A stretch of 64,000 nt of DNA. It comes from Devosia sp. Lineage in GTDB: Bacteria; Pseudomonadota; Alphaproteobacteria; Rhizobiales; Devosiaceae. Position numbers and translations under genes: made by a program. Location of the stretch: assembly GCA_015234425.1 (NCBI GenBank), contig JADGNE010000071.1, positions 1 through 64,000 on the forward strand, read 5' to 3'. A model generated the notes under the pieces. That model had not been told where the DNA came from. It made no database searches and worked only from the letters and a program-made list of their open reading frames with translations. Position 1 is the first letter of the stretch; the number at the start of each line of letters is the position of its first letter. Shown here piece by piece: positions 9,875 to 19,922 of this stretch.

Positions 9875-12511
9875 ATGCGCACGGACACCGAACACACAAT
9901 CTTCCTTCGCGACTATGCGCCGACGCCATATCGCATCATTTCGGTCGATCTGGACTTCAAGATTACCGAAGAGACGACCCGCGTCCGGGCGCAACTGACC
10001 ATCGAACCGCGCGACGGGACCGAGCCCGGCACGCCGCTGGTGCTCGATGGCGACGGCATCAGCCTTGATTCAATCGCCATCGACGGGGCGCCGCTGGTGC
10101 TGGCCGCCTACGCTGCCGATGAGAACGGGCTGACATTGGTGGAGCCGCCGCACCGGCGCTTCGTGCTCGAAACCGAAGTACTGCTGCGGCCCGAAACCAA
10201 TTCAAAGCTGATGGGGCTTTATCGCTCGAGCGGCACCTGGTGCACCCAGTGCGAGCCCGAGGGGTTCCGGCGCATTACCTATTATCTCGACCGGCCCGAC
10301 ATTCTCGCCCCGTTCAAGGTGCGCATCACCGCGCCGAAGAGCGTTGCGCCGGTTCTCCTCTCCAATGGCAATCTGCTTGAGGCGGGCGAAGCGGGCGACG
10401 GCATGCATTATGTCGTCTGGGAAGATCCTTTCCCCAAGCCGGCCTATCTCTTTGCGCTGGTGGCCGGCGACCTCGGCTCGATCCACGACAGCTTTACCAC
10501 CATGAGTGGCCGCAAGGTGGACCTGGCCATCTATTGCACCCACGGCAAGGAGAGCGAATGCCTCTACGCCATGGACAGCCTCAAACGCTCCATGGCCTGG
10601 GACGAAAAGCGCTTCGGGCGCGAATATGACCTCGACGTGTTCAACATCGTCGCCGTGTCCGATTTCAATTTCGGCGCGATGGAGAACAAGGGCCTCAACA
10701 TCTTCAACGACAAGCTGGTTTTCGCTTCGCCCGAAACGGCGAGCGACGCCAATTACGCCAGCATCGAGCGGGTGATCGCCCACGAATATTTCCATAACTG
10801 GACGGGCAATCGCATCACCTGCCGCGACTGGTTCCAGCTCTGCCTCAAGGAAGGGCTGACGGTCTATCGCGACCAGGAGTTCTCGTCGGACGAGCGCAGC
10901 CGGCCAGTGCAGCGCATCCATGACGTGGAAAATCTGCGGGTGACGCAATTCCCCGAGGATGGCGGCCCCCTCGCCCATCCGCCGCGGCCGGACCGCTATC
11001 GCGAGATCAACAATTTCTACACGACGACCGTCTACCAGAAGGGCTCCGAAGTGGTGCGCATGCTGGCGACGATCCTCGGCGAAGAGGGTTTCCGCAAGGG
11101 AATGGACCTCTATTTCGACCGTCATGACGGCGACGCGACCACAATCGAAGCCTTTATTGCCGTGTTCGAGGAGGCCAATGGCGTCGAGCTCGGCCAGTTT
11201 TCGCGCTGGTATACCGAGGCCGGCACGCCTGAAGTCACCGCCACTGAGGACTATGACGCGGCGACTCAGACCTATCGCCTGACCCTGACGCAGAAGACCA
11301 ACCCAACGCCGAACCAGCCGGAAAAGGCGCCGTTCGTCATTCCGGTGCGGTTCGGGCTGATCGGCCCCAATGGCAGCGACATGGGCTGGAGCGCGGTCTC
11401 TGGCGGGACGGTGAAGGACGACCTCATCATCCTCGACCAGGACAGCGTCACCCTCACCTTTGAAGGCATTGCCAACAAGCCGGTGCCGTCGCTGTTCCGA
11501 GGCTTCTCGGCCCCGGTGAAGCTGCATTCGGGACTGGGACAGGAGGAGCTGCTGTTCCTCGCCCGCCACGATGTCGATCCGTTCAATCGCTGGGATGCGC
11601 TGCAGAGCGTTTCCACCAATCTCCTCGCCGAAGCCGCGGAGGGACGGGCCTGGGACAATGGCAATATCGACGCGCTGCGCCAGGCGCTGCTCGACACGCT
11701 GAACGACGCCAATCTTGACGACGCCTTTAAGGCCCAGGCGATCGGCATTCCAGACGAGACCGACATTGCCCGTCACATCGGGCGGGACGTCGACCCCGAT
11801 GCCATTGCCCAGGCGCGGGCCGCGTTCATCACTGCGCTGGTCGCGCCTATGGCCGGCACGCTCGAGGCCCTGTTCGCCAGCCTGGCCATCCACGAGGCCT
11901 ATAGCCCTGGCGCCAGCCAGACCGGTCGTCGCTCGCTGCGCACGGCCCTGCTGTCCCTGCTGGTGGCCGGGAGCGACATTGGTGCAGCGCTGGCCGAGCG
12001 GCTCTATGCCAATGCCGGGAACATGACCGAGCGCTACGCGGCGCTCGCCATATCGGTGCGCAACTGGACCCCAGACGCCCAAGCCCTGCTCGGAGACTTC
12101 CGCACGCGCTATTCCGGCGATCCGCTGGTGTTCGACAAATGGCTGGTGGCCTCGGCACAGGCCAAGGATGACGGCCTGATCGAGCGGATGCGGACCATCC
12201 TGGCCGCACCGGATTTCCCGCGCACCAATCCCAATCGCCTGCGCTCACTGCTGGGAAGCTTTGTGATGAACAATCCGGCCCAGTTCACCCGGCTCGACGC
12301 CAGCGGCTTCCGCTTCATCTGCGAGGCGGTGACCGAGATCGACAAGGTCAACCCGCAGGTGGCCGCGCGCATCCTCACCGGTTTCCGCATTCTGCCGATG
12401 CTGGAGCAGCGCCGCCGAAGCGCGGGACGCGCCGCCCTCGAATCACTGAAGAATCAGGATGGCCTCAGCCGCAACACGCAGGACATTCTCGAACGAATCC
12501 TTACAGGCTGA
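9875..12511 (+). CDS. pepN: Aminopeptidase N (M1 family)
   Basis: This 878-residue zinc metallopeptidase removes N-terminal amino acids from peptides in the cytoplasm. The zinc site is H303-E304-x-x-H307 with the third ligand E326, exactly 19 residues after H307. The substrate-binding GAMEN motif starts at G267. The length and the long C-terminal helical domain match the E. coli PepN subgroup. The frame opens at a TTG (9863), but the ATG at 9875, giving MRTDTEHTIFLRDY, fits the family's usual N-terminus and is preferred. It stands alone, divergent from the ABC pair. Confidence 0.93.
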   Translation: MRTDTEHTIFLRDYAPTPYRIISVDLDFKITEETTRVRAQLTIEPRDGTEPGTPLVLDGDGISLDSIAIDGAPLVLAAYAADENGLTLVEPPHRRFVLETEVLLRPETNSKLMGLYRSSGTWCTQCEPEGFRRITYYLDRPDILAPFKVRITAPKSVAPVLLSNGNLLEAGEAGDGMHYVVWEDPFPKPAYLFALVAGDLGSIHDSFTTMSGRKVDLAIYCTHGKESECLYAMDSLKRSMAWDEKRFGREYDLDVFNIVAVSDFNFGAMENKGLNIFNDKLVFASPETASDANYASIERVIAHEYFHNWTGNRITCRDWFQLCLKEGLTVYRDQEFSSDERSRPVQRIHDVENLRVTQFPEDGGPLAHPPRPDRYREINNFYTTTVYQKGSEVVRMLATILGEEGFRKGMDLYFDRHDGDATTIEAFIAVFEEANGVELGQFSRWYTEAGTPEVTATEDYDAATQTYRLTLTQKTNPTPNQPEKAPFVIPVRFGLIGPNGSDMGWSAVSGGTVKDDLIILDQDSVTLTFEGIANKPVPSLFRGFSAPVKLHSGLGQEELLFLARHDVDPFNRWDALQSVSTNLLAEAAEGRAWDNGNIDALRQALLDTLNDANLDDAFKAQAIGIPDETDIARHIGRDVDPDAIAQARAAFITALVAPMAGTLEALFASLAIHEAYSPGASQTGRRSLRTALLSLLVAGSDIGAALAERLYANAGNMTERYAALAISVRNWTPDAQALLGDFRTRYSGDPLVFDKWLVASAQAKDDGLIERMRTILAAPDFPRTNPNRLRSLLGSFVMNNPAQFTRLDASGFRFICEAVTEIDKVNPQVAARILTGFRILPMLEQRRRSAGRAALESLKNQDGLSRNTQDILERILTG

Positions 12512-12528
12512 AGGTTTTAGCCCGGTTT

Positions 12529-12568
12529 ACGGGGTTTTCTCGAGGCGCTCGTCGCCCGGAAACCCCGT
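12529..12568 (+). terminator. Hairpin downstream of pepN
   Basis: A 9-base stem ACGGGGTTT / AAACCCCGT with a 22-base loop starts 17 bases after the pepN stop. There is no U-run after it, so it is a possible factor-dependent terminator or 3'-end stabiliser. Confidence 0.35.
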
Positions 12569-12620
12569 GACCACTGGGGGGACGCGCGACTTGTCCACAG
12601 AGGCGTTCACGGCACGTTCC

Positions 12621-12635
12621 TTAACGAGCGATTAA
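12621..12635 (+). promoter_or_regulatory. CtrA-type binding box TTAA-N7-TTAA
   Basis: The sequence TTAACGAGCGATTAA is an exact match to the full CtrA consensus of alphaproteobacteria. It lies 167 bases before the PAS histidine kinase. CtrA is the cell-cycle master regulator. A site ahead of a kinase with the PleC/DivJ/PdhS-like core suggests cell-cycle control of that gene. The function is inferred from the motif and position only. Confidence 0.5.
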
Positions 12636-12801
12636 GAGAAGGATTTTTCTTCACCGCTAAGTGATTCAAGTGACTCGCGTTTTTCCGGAACGCGGAATCA
12701 GGGCCTCAGAGCGGTCTGGACAAGCATGGTCCGGATGATTCATTAGTTTGGGACAGAGCAAATCGGCTCGGGGTTAACCCCTTCAAACTACGGAGAATTT
12801 C

Positions 12802-14439
12802 ATGTTGTCGTCGGAGGTATCCGGCGCCAGCGCGCGTGCAGTGCGTGCTGGCGAAGGAAACATTATTGCCCGTCTCCAGGGGCAAGCTTCCGGCAACCGC
12901 AAGGGCCTGCGCATCCGACTGAACCCAACGACGATCGCCGTGGCCGCGACTGCCTTTCTCTCGGCCACACTGTTCGTCGCCTATGACGCGAACATGAGCC
13001 TGGGCCAGGCGCGCAAGGATATGGAGCTGGTTCGCGCGCTGATCTCGGCCGAACTGGACGATGTCGCCCCCGCCCAATTTACCACGGCACTAGAAGCCGC
13101 GAGGCAAAAGCACACCGCGGCAGGCCTGCCGGAAAGCCTGTTCACACAGGCTACACTTTCCACGACGAGCGTCGGGGTTCTGCCCCAGGGGATCACCCCG
13201 ACGGCCACACCGGAACACGCTGCGCTGGCAGGTGTCGCCGGGCGCGGAGCTGCCGCCTTTGCGCTGGCCGGCCTCATCACCGCCTTTGGCACGCGGCGCC
13301 GCCGTCCCGACGGACTGCCATCCGAAGACAGCCGGCTCGGCTATGAACAGCTCGCCGCCTCGATCCCGCATGGCGTCGCGTGCTGGACGGCCGGCGGCAA
13401 GCTGATCATGTGCAATGAGCACTATCGCCAGCAGACCGGCGCGCTCGACCCGAACCTCGGCTATGAGCAGATGCTCTGCGAGATGGTGGTCGGCGGCTAT
13501 ATGAAACTGGTGCGGATCGACGATGGCGGGCGTCTGCTCGAGCTGCATCGCGTCGACGGAAGCTGCCTGCAGGTCGATGAGCGGCCGATGCCCGATGGCG
13601 GCTTCATGGTGCTGGTATCCGATATCACCGAGCGCAAGCGCACCGACGACCTGCTGAGCAGTATTCGCGAGGAGCAGCGCCTGCTGGCGCGGCGCTATCA
13701 CGAGGAGAAAATCAAGGCGGAGGCTGCGAGCCGCGCCAAGACAAGTTTCCTCGCCCATCTCAGCCACGATATCCGCACGCCGCTCAATCACATCATCGGC
13801 TTTGCCGAGCTGTTGCGGCACGAGACCTATGGTCCGCTGGGCGATGCGCGCTATGGCGAATATGTGCAGTCGATCAAGACCTCCGGCGAGCATCTCCTCA
13901 CCTCCTTCGCCGCCATTCTCGACCTGGCGGAACTTGAAGGCGGCCAGAAGGTGCTGCGCAATGACCTGGTGGCCGTGGACGACGTGGTGGCGACCGTTGC
14001 GCGCCGCTACAAGGGCCAGCTGAACCGGGCCGGCATCAAGCTCAGCCAGGGCCAGCCCTGTGGCGCCATGGTGCGTGGCGACCGGCTCGGCTTTACCCGC
14101 ATGGTGGGCAATATCGTTGAGAACGCGGTGCGGTTTACGCCGCGGGGCGGCAAGATCACGCTGGCGTCCTATGCCGCCGAAGATGGCGTGGTGATCGAGA
14201 TTTCCGACACCGGCATCGGCATGGACGAGGAGCGCCTCCACACGCTGAGCCAGCCCTTTGCGCTGGGTGACGCGACCTTTACCCGCGAAGGCGCTGGCCC
14301 CGGGCTCGGCATCTCCATCTCGCGGGCCATTGCTGAGCTCAGTGGCGGACACATGGCGATCGACTCGACCCTTTCGATGGGCACCACGGTCGCCATCTCC
14401 CTGCCGATCGAGACGAGCACGGCCCAGCACGTCGCCTGA
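12802..14439 (+). CDS. Membrane PAS-domain sensor histidine kinase
   Basis: Of 545 residues, the first part carries two membrane helices (about 45-63 and 145-165) around a short periplasmic loop. A PAS-like domain follows (about 175-285), then a HisKA dimerisation domain with H322 in HLSHDIRTPLNHIIGF. The C-terminal ATPase domain has an N-box (NIVENAVRF) and a G1 box (DTGIGM). No receiver domain is attached. The HisKA segment, with the ETYGPLGDARYGEY stretch after it, resembles the PleC/DivJ/PdhS group, which acts on DivK. The ATG at 12802 has CGGAG six bases upstream. No cognate regulator is adjacent. Confidence 0.85.
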   Translation: MLSSEVSGASARAVRAGEGNIIARLQGQASGNRKGLRIRLNPTTIAVAATAFLSATLFVAYDANMSLGQARKDMELVRALISAELDDVAPAQFTTALEAARQKHTAAGLPESLFTQATLSTTSVGVLPQGITPTATPEHAALAGVAGRGAAAFALAGLITAFGTRRRRPDGLPSEDSRLGYEQLAASIPHGVACWTAGGKLIMCNEHYRQQTGALDPNLGYEQMLCEMVVGGYMKLVRIDDGGRLLELHRVDGSCLQVDERPMPDGGFMVLVSDITERKRTDDLLSSIREEQRLLARRYHEEKIKAEAASRAKTSFLAHLSHDIRTPLNHIIGFAELLRHETYGPLGDARYGEYVQSIKTSGEHLLTSFAAILDLAELEGGQKVLRNDLVAVDDVVATVARRYKGQLNRAGIKLSQGQPCGAMVRGDRLGFTRMVGNIVENAVRFTPRGGKITLASYAAEDGVVIEISDTGIGMDEERLHTLSQPFALGDATFTREGAGPGLGISISRAIAELSGGHMAIDSTLSMGTTVAISLPIETSTAQHVA

Positions 14440-14475
14440 TCCTGCAAAAATCGGGGCGGGCTTACCCCCACCCGG

Positions 14476-14496
14476 CCTCCCCCTGGTAGGGGGAGG
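14476..14496. repeat. CCTCCCCCT/AGGGGGAGG palindrome
   Basis: A perfect 9-base inverted repeat with a GGT loop sits between the converging kinase and glnE genes. The same core recurs at 44154, 44221, 47761, 47825, 49203, 49269 and 51592, each time in a gap between genes. It may serve as a bidirectional terminator-like hairpin here. Confidence 0.8.
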
Positions 14497-14546
14497 AGAA
14501 GGATGGTGGCTTCCAAAGATCTCGCGATTGAACCCAGCCGCAGGCC

Positions 14547-17438
14547 CTATTGGGCCGGGAGACGCGCCACTGCCATTTCGTACCAGGCTGACGCGGCGGC
14601 TTCGACTTCGCCCTGCATGTCCCGGACATCAAGTTCCAGCCGCGAGAAATCGGGGGCGTGGCAGAGCTGGGCGAGGAGATCCTTGAAGGCCGGCGACCAG
14701 GCTTCGTCCTTGAACGGGCTGACGAGGGCCGAGCTCATCACCTGCAGGATGGTGGCGTAGAGCGTGTGGATGTCCGCGAGGCGATTGCCATTGGGCACGA
14801 GCCCGGCCGCCTCGAGCCGGCGCAGCACCTGCGCGGTGGGGGCCTGTGGCAGATCGATCTGGCGGCTGGCGATGATCTGGGCGGACTGGGCGATGAATTC
14901 GAGATCAACCAGACCGCCGGTGGCCAGCTTGAGATCGAACGGATGGCGCGGCTTGCGCTCGCGGGCCATGAGGGCACGCATGGAGACGACATCGTCGATG
15001 GTCTTTTGCACGTCGCGAGGGCGGTGCATCACCTCGGCGATTTCGGCATCGACGAGTGCGCCGAGATCACCGGTCGAAGCGATGACGCGGGCGCGGCTCA
15101 GCGCGAGATGCTCCCAGGTCCAGGCATTGTCGCGGTGATAGGCGCGGAAGCCGGAGAGGCTGGTGGCCAGCGGGCCGGCATTGCCTGAGGGGCGCAGGCG
15201 CATATCGGCCTCATAGAGCACGCCTTCGGCCGTGGGCGCCGAAAGGGCGGCAACGAGGCGCTGGGTGAGGCGGGCGAAATAATGGGAGGTGGAGAGCGGC
15301 CGCTCGCCATCCGATTCCACATCGGGCGCGTCGTAGAGCAGGAAGAAGTCGAGGTCGGAGGTGAATGTCATCTCGCGGCTCGCCATCTTACCGAAGGCGA
15401 GGAGCGCGAGGGACGCCCCTTCGATCGTGCCGTGGCGGCGCGCAAACTCGGCCTGCACGCTGATGAAGAGGCGGTTGAGGAGGGTTTCGGCCAGGGCGGT
15501 GAACTGCTCGCCCGCGACGGTCGCGCTGACCGTCCCGGAGAGCAGGCCGGCCGCGACGAGGAACTTCTGCTCCTGACCGATGATGCGGGCGCGGTCGATC
15601 AGTTCTTCATAGGAGCGCGCATCGGCGAGGAAGGCATCGACCTTGGCGACAAGCACTTCACTGTGGGTGACGTCGTTGGCAAAGGCGGGATCGATGAGCC
15701 CGTCGACCACATGCGCGCGGTGAATCACCGCTTCGGCCATGCGTGGCGCGGAGGCCATGAACTGGACCAGCAGGGTCCGCAGCTGCTCGTGGTTGCGCAG
15801 CAGCGCGAAGAGCTGGACGCCGCCGGGAAGACGGGAGAGGAAATTGTCCATCCGCGCCAAGGCTTCGTCGGCATTGCCGGCGCGCCCGAGGGTGGTCAGG
15901 AGCGCGGGGAGCAGCTCGGTGAGATGAGCGCGGGCGGCGGCGGTGCGCGTGGCGGCATAGCTGCCATAGTGCCAGCGGCGCACGGTTTCGATGGCCTTGT
16001 GCGCATCGGCAAAGCCCATGGAGGTCAAGGTTTCGAGCGTGCCCGGATCGTCGTCGCTGCCGGTGAAGACGAGATTGCCGCCCCCTGCCCCAAGCGTTTC
16101 GCCCTCCGTAAAGAGTTCGGCGTAATAGCGGGCGACGCGGGTCAGCGCGGCGCGATAATCGGCCTCGAACTGCTTGCGGTCGGGCTGGCCCATCAACCGG
16201 CCGATGACGGCGACACCTTCGGGCGTGGCGGGCATGATATGGGTCTGCTCATCGCGCAGCATCTGGAGGCGATTTTCGACGGCGCGGAGATACCAATATG
16301 TTTCGGTCAGCTCGGCAGCCGTCGTCGGGCTGATCCAGTTGGCTTCGGCCAGAGCGCGTAGCGCATGCGAGGTGGGACGGACGCGCAGGGTTTTGTCGCG
16401 GCCACCGGCGATCAACTGCTGGGTCTGGGCGAAGAATTCGATCTCGCGAATGCCGCCGCGGCCCAGCTTGACGTTGTGGCCCTCGACGCGGATGTCGCCG
16501 ACATTTTTCGAGACATTGATCTGGCGCTTCATCGCCTGGATATCGGCGATGGTGGCGAAGTCGAGATGCTTGCGCCAGACATAGGGGGCAAGCTCGCGAA
16601 TGAAGGCTTCGCCGACATGCCTGTCGCCGGCGCAGGGGCGCGCCTTGATCCAGGCGGCACGCTCCCAGTTCTGGCCGCGCACTTCGTAATAGGCCATGGC
16701 AGCATCGACGGAGATGGCAACGGGGGTCGAGCCCGGATCGGGGCGCAGGCGCAGATCGGTGCGGAAGACATAGCCATAGGCGCGCGGCTCTTCCATGAGG
16801 CCGACGAGCTTCTGGATCATCCGGGAATAGGTTTTGGTGGCCTCGCCCGGATCCGCCAGAACGGGCTTTTGCGGATCGAAGAAGGCGACGATATCGATGT
16901 CAGAGGAATAGTTGAGCTCGCGGCCGCCGTGCTTGCCGAGCGCAAAAATGGCGAGGCCGGAATTGGCGGCGCGGGCTTCTTCCCGCGTCAGCACCAACCG
17001 GCCCTTGTCGAAGGCATCGCGCATGAGGAAATCGAGCGCGGCCTCAAGGGCGGCATCGGCGAGATCGGAGAGCGCCTCGGTGGCGCGAGCCGTGGTCCAG
17101 AGTTTTCCTGTTTCGGCAATAGCGGCCAGCAAGGCGGTGCGGCCCTTGCCGATGCGCAGGGTGTCGGAGAGGGCTGCTTCATCGGCATCCGTGCCGGAAG
17201 CGCGCAACTCGGCGATGATGCCGGCGAAAGCCGCGTCCGGCCCCTCTGCCAGCGCGCCAGCGAGCCAGGCTGCATGGGTGCGCGCCTGATCGAGGAGATA
17301 GGGCGCTTCTTCCAGCAGTGGCCCAAGCAGCGGCGCCGCAGCGGCAAACGCCAGCTGCTCAGCCTCGGCCAGGCCGGCCACAAGCGCATCAAAGGCGGGA
17401 TGGGAAATCGGCGGCAGGGCAGACAGGGAAGTGCTCAT
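14547..17438 (-). CDS. glnE: Bifunctional glutamine synthetase adenylyltransferase/deadenylase
   Basis: This 963-residue enzyme attaches AMP to and removes it from glutamine synthetase in response to PII and nitrogen status. Two nucleotidyltransferase domains are visible. The N-terminal one has SSDIDIVAFF (deadenylation half) and the C-terminal one has TSDLDFFLLY (adenylylation half). Each is followed by its GlnD-like helical domain. Length and order are those of the family. The frame opens at a TTG (17465), but ATG 17438 (MSTSLSALPP) is the better start. It follows the ccm operon by 43 bases on the same strand and may be partly co-transcribed. Confidence 0.94.
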   Translation of the reverse strand: MSTSLSALPPISHPAFDALVAGLAEAEQLAFAAAAPLLGPLLEEAPYLLDQARTHAAWLAGALAEGPDAAFAGIIAELRASGTDADEAALSDTLRIGKGRTALLAAIAETGKLWTTARATEALSDLADAALEAALDFLMRDAFDKGRLVLTREEARAANSGLAIFALGKHGGRELNYSSDIDIVAFFDPQKPVLADPGEATKTYSRMIQKLVGLMEEPRAYGYVFRTDLRLRPDPGSTPVAISVDAAMAYYEVRGQNWERAAWIKARPCAGDRHVGEAFIRELAPYVWRKHLDFATIADIQAMKRQINVSKNVGDIRVEGHNVKLGRGGIREIEFFAQTQQLIAGGRDKTLRVRPTSHALRALAEANWISPTTAAELTETYWYLRAVENRLQMLRDEQTHIMPATPEGVAVIGRLMGQPDRKQFEADYRAALTRVARYYAELFTEGETLGAGGGNLVFTGSDDDPGTLETLTSMGFADAHKAIETVRRWHYGSYAATRTAAARAHLTELLPALLTTLGRAGNADEALARMDNFLSRLPGGVQLFALLRNHEQLRTLLVQFMASAPRMAEAVIHRAHVVDGLIDPAFANDVTHSEVLVAKVDAFLADARSYEELIDRARIIGQEQKFLVAAGLLSGTVSATVAGEQFTALAETLLNRLFISVQAEFARRHGTIEGASLALLAFGKMASREMTFTSDLDFFLLYDAPDVESDGERPLSTSHYFARLTQRLVAALSAPTAEGVLYEADMRLRPSGNAGPLATSLSGFRAYHRDNAWTWEHLALSRARVIASTGDLGALVDAEIAEVMHRPRDVQKTIDDVVSMRALMARERKPRHPFDLKLATGGLVDLEFIAQSAQIIASRQIDLPQAPTAQVLRRLEAAGLVPNGNRLADIHTLYATILQVMSSALVSPFKDEAWSPAFKDLLAQLCHAPDFSRLELDVRDMQGEVEAAASAWYEMAVARLPAQ

Positions 17439-17481
17439 AGCTGAGGCATAACGCGCCGTCAGCAAGGCGACAAGCGGGTGA

Positions 17482-17949
17482 TCAGCCCCGCTTGCCGGTG
17501 TCGTCCTGCAGTGCGGCGAGTGCGGCCGCTTCTTCCGGGGTCAGACCTGCGGGCTGCGGCGCACCATGGCGGCGGCGCGCAATGAAGATGCCGACAAGGC
17601 CGATGATGAGCAAAACCGGCGCGGCTACCCAGAGCAGGATGGTATTGGCACTGAGACGCGGGTTGAGCAGCACGAATTCGCCATAGCGATCGACCAGATA
17701 CTGCTCGACCTCGGCATTGCTGTCGCCTTCGACGATCCGCTCGCGCACAAGGATGCGCAGGTCACGGGCCAGATCGGCATCGCTGTCGTCGATGGACTGG
17801 TTCTGGCAGACGAGGCAGCGGAGGCCCGCCGAAATATCGCGGGCGCGCTGCTCGAGCCTGGGATCGTCGAGCATCTCGTCAGGAGACACCGCAAGCGCTG
17901 GTGTCATGAGGACGAGGATGACCGAGAGGGCGGCTAGAAGGCGCTTCAT
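17482..17949 (-). CDS. ccmH: Cytochrome c maturation protein CcmH (CycL)
   Basis: A 155-residue membrane-anchored thioredoxin-like protein that keeps the CXXCH haem site of apocytochrome c reduced in the periplasm. A signal peptide covers about residues 1-20. The redox pair is C45/C48 in LRCLVCQNQS, and a membrane helix follows at about 104-124. The ATG at 17949 overlaps the ccmF stop (ATGA), so the genes are translationally coupled. It is the short form without the TPR domain, which is supplied by CcmI in this operon. Confidence 0.95.
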   Translation of the reverse strand: MKRLLAALSVILVLMTPALAVSPDEMLDDPRLEQRARDISAGLRCLVCQNQSIDDSDADLARDLRILVRERIVEGDSNAEVEQYLVDRYGEFVLLNPRLSANTILLWVAAPVLLIIGLVGIFIARRRHGAPQPAGLTPEEAAALAALQDDTGKRG

Positions 17950-19922
17950 TCGGCGGGCTCCGGGACAGCCTTGGCAGCGGGGCGCGGGGCGCCGACGCGC
18001 ATGCGGCGATCGGTGAGCGAGAGGATGCCCGCCCCTGCCATGACAAGGCAACCGAGCCAGATCAGGAGGATATAGGGCTTGTGCCAGACGCGGATGACAT
18101 GGGTGTCTTCCAGCGGCTCGCCGAGCTGCAGGTAGAGCTGGGAGAAGCCGTATGTCTGGATTGCGGCCTCGGTGGTCGGCATGCCGCTGGCGACATAGAT
18201 CCGGCGCTCCGCTTCGAGCTGCTGCTCGCTGCCGCCGCCCGGAGGGGTGACGGTGAAATAGCCGGTCTCGGCCATGTAGTTCGGGCCGGGGACTTTTTCA
18301 AAGCTGTCGAAGCTGATGGTGTAGCCGGAGAGTTCCGTGGTTTCGCCAGGATTGAGCGTGGTGACTCGTTCGGTTTCCCAGGCGGTGACGGCAACAATTC
18401 CCAGAACGGTGACGCCGAGGCCGAAGTGACCAAGGGCAGTCGACCAGATCGAGCGCGGCAGGCCAGCCAGACGGCGCAGGCTGTCCCGCAGGGGAATGCG
18501 GCCGAGGCGGCTGCGTTCGATAAGCTCTGCGACCGAACCGAAGCTGACCCAGAAGCCCAGCAGCAGCCCGATCGGCACCATGGAGATGGAGACGCCACCA
18601 AGCGCGGAAATAAGGATGGTGAGGAAGACAGCGAGCGCGGCGGCAGCGACGAGGCGCTGGCCGGCAGCCACGAGGTCACCACGCTTCCAGGCAAGGAGCG
18701 GCCCGAAGGGCAGGACCAGCAGAAGCGGCGCCATCAGCGCGCTGAAGGTGAAGTCAAAGAAGGGCGCACCCACCGAGATGCTGGTGCCGACGAGAGCATC
18801 GAGCACGAGCGGATAGAGCGTGCCGACAAGGACCGCGCCGACGGCAGTGGCGAGGAAGAGATTGTTGAGGATCAGCGCGCCTTCGCGGCTGATCGGGGCA
18901 AACAGCCCACCCTGACGCAGCGCACCAGCCCGGAAGGCAAAGAGTGCGAAGGCGCTGCCGATGAGCACCGCCAGAATGGCGAGAATGACCAGACCGCGCG
19001 TCGGATCGCTGGCAAAAGTATGCACCGAGGTGAGGATGCCCGAGCGCACGAGGAAGGTGCCGAGCAGCGACAGCGAGAAGGTGATGATGGAGAGGAAAAT
19101 CGTCCAGATCTTCAGCGCATTGCGCTTTTCCATGACCAGAGCGGAATGGAGCAGCGCCGTGCCCGAAAGCCAGGGCATGAAGCTGGCGTTTTCGACCGGG
19201 TCCCAGAACCACCAGCCACCCCAGCCGAGCTCGTAATAAGCCCAGTAGGAGCCCATGGCGATACCGAGGGTGAGGAAGATCCAGCTCAGCATGGTCCAGG
19301 GACGGACCCAGCGGGCCCAGGCCTGATCGATGCGGCCGGAGATCAGCGCGGCGACGGCAAAGGAGAAGCAGATCGAGAAGCCGACATAGCCCGCGTAGAG
19401 AAGCGGCGGGTGAATGGCCAGGCCAATATCCTGAAGGATGGGATTGAGATCCGAGCCTTCGAGCGGCGCCATGGCCAGGCGCTCGAACGGATTGGAGGTG
19501 AAGAGCGTGAAACCGGCGAAAGCGGCGGTAAGCAGGCTCTGCGTGCCCAAAACAAGGTTCGAGAGATCGGCCGGCAGGCGGCGCCCAAAGGCCGCCACGA
19601 GTGCGCCGAACAGCACTAGGATGAGGATCCAGAGGACCAGCGAGCCCTCATGATTGCCCCAGACGCCGGAGATCTTGAAGATCAGAGGCTTGAGGGAATG
19701 GGAATTGTTGACTGCGAGCGCGAGGCTGAAGTCGGAAACGACAAAGGCATGGACCAGCGCGGCAAAGGCGACGGCCACCAGCACGAACTGCAAAATGGCG
19801 GCATGCGCCATGGCGTTTGCCAGGCGCTGTCCGCGTTGCCAGAGAACCAGCCCGCCCACAGCCGAAACGGTCGCGAGGGCAAAGGCCAGGATCAGGGAAA
19901 AATGGCCGAGTTCGATGCTCAC
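17946..19922 (-). CDS. ccmF: Haem lyase subunit CcmF (CycK)
   Basis: A 658-residue multi-pass membrane protein with about 15 helices. It takes haem from CcmE and, with CcmH and CcmI, joins it to apocytochrome c. The tryptophan-rich WWD-type haem-binding motif is seen as WGGWWFWDPVEN. The start is the GTG at 19922, which overlaps the ccmE stop by four bases (GTGA). The longer upstream frame lies wholly inside ccmE and is not supported. The length is normal for the family. Confidence 0.95.
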   Translation of the reverse strand: MSIELGHFSLILAFALATVSAVGGLVLWQRGQRLANAMAHAAILQFVLVAVAFAALVHAFVVSDFSLALAVNNSHSLKPLIFKISGVWGNHEGSLVLWILILVLFGALVAAFGRRLPADLSNLVLGTQSLLTAAFAGFTLFTSNPFERLAMAPLEGSDLNPILQDIGLAIHPPLLYAGYVGFSICFSFAVAALISGRIDQAWARWVRPWTMLSWIFLTLGIAMGSYWAYYELGWGGWWFWDPVENASFMPWLSGTALLHSALVMEKRNALKIWTIFLSIITFSLSLLGTFLVRSGILTSVHTFASDPTRGLVILAILAVLIGSAFALFAFRAGALRQGGLFAPISREGALILNNLFLATAVGAVLVGTLYPLVLDALVGTSISVGAPFFDFTFSALMAPLLLVLPFGPLLAWKRGDLVAAGQRLVAAAALAVFLTILISALGGVSISMVPIGLLLGFWVSFGSVAELIERSRLGRIPLRDSLRRLAGLPRSIWSTALGHFGLGVTVLGIVAVTAWETERVTTLNPGETTELSGYTISFDSFEKVPGPNYMAETGYFTVTPPGGGSEQQLEAERRIYVASGMPTTEAAIQTYGFSQLYLQLGEPLEDTHVIRVWHKPYILLIWLGCLVMAGAGILSLTDRRMRVGAPRPAAKAVPEPAE

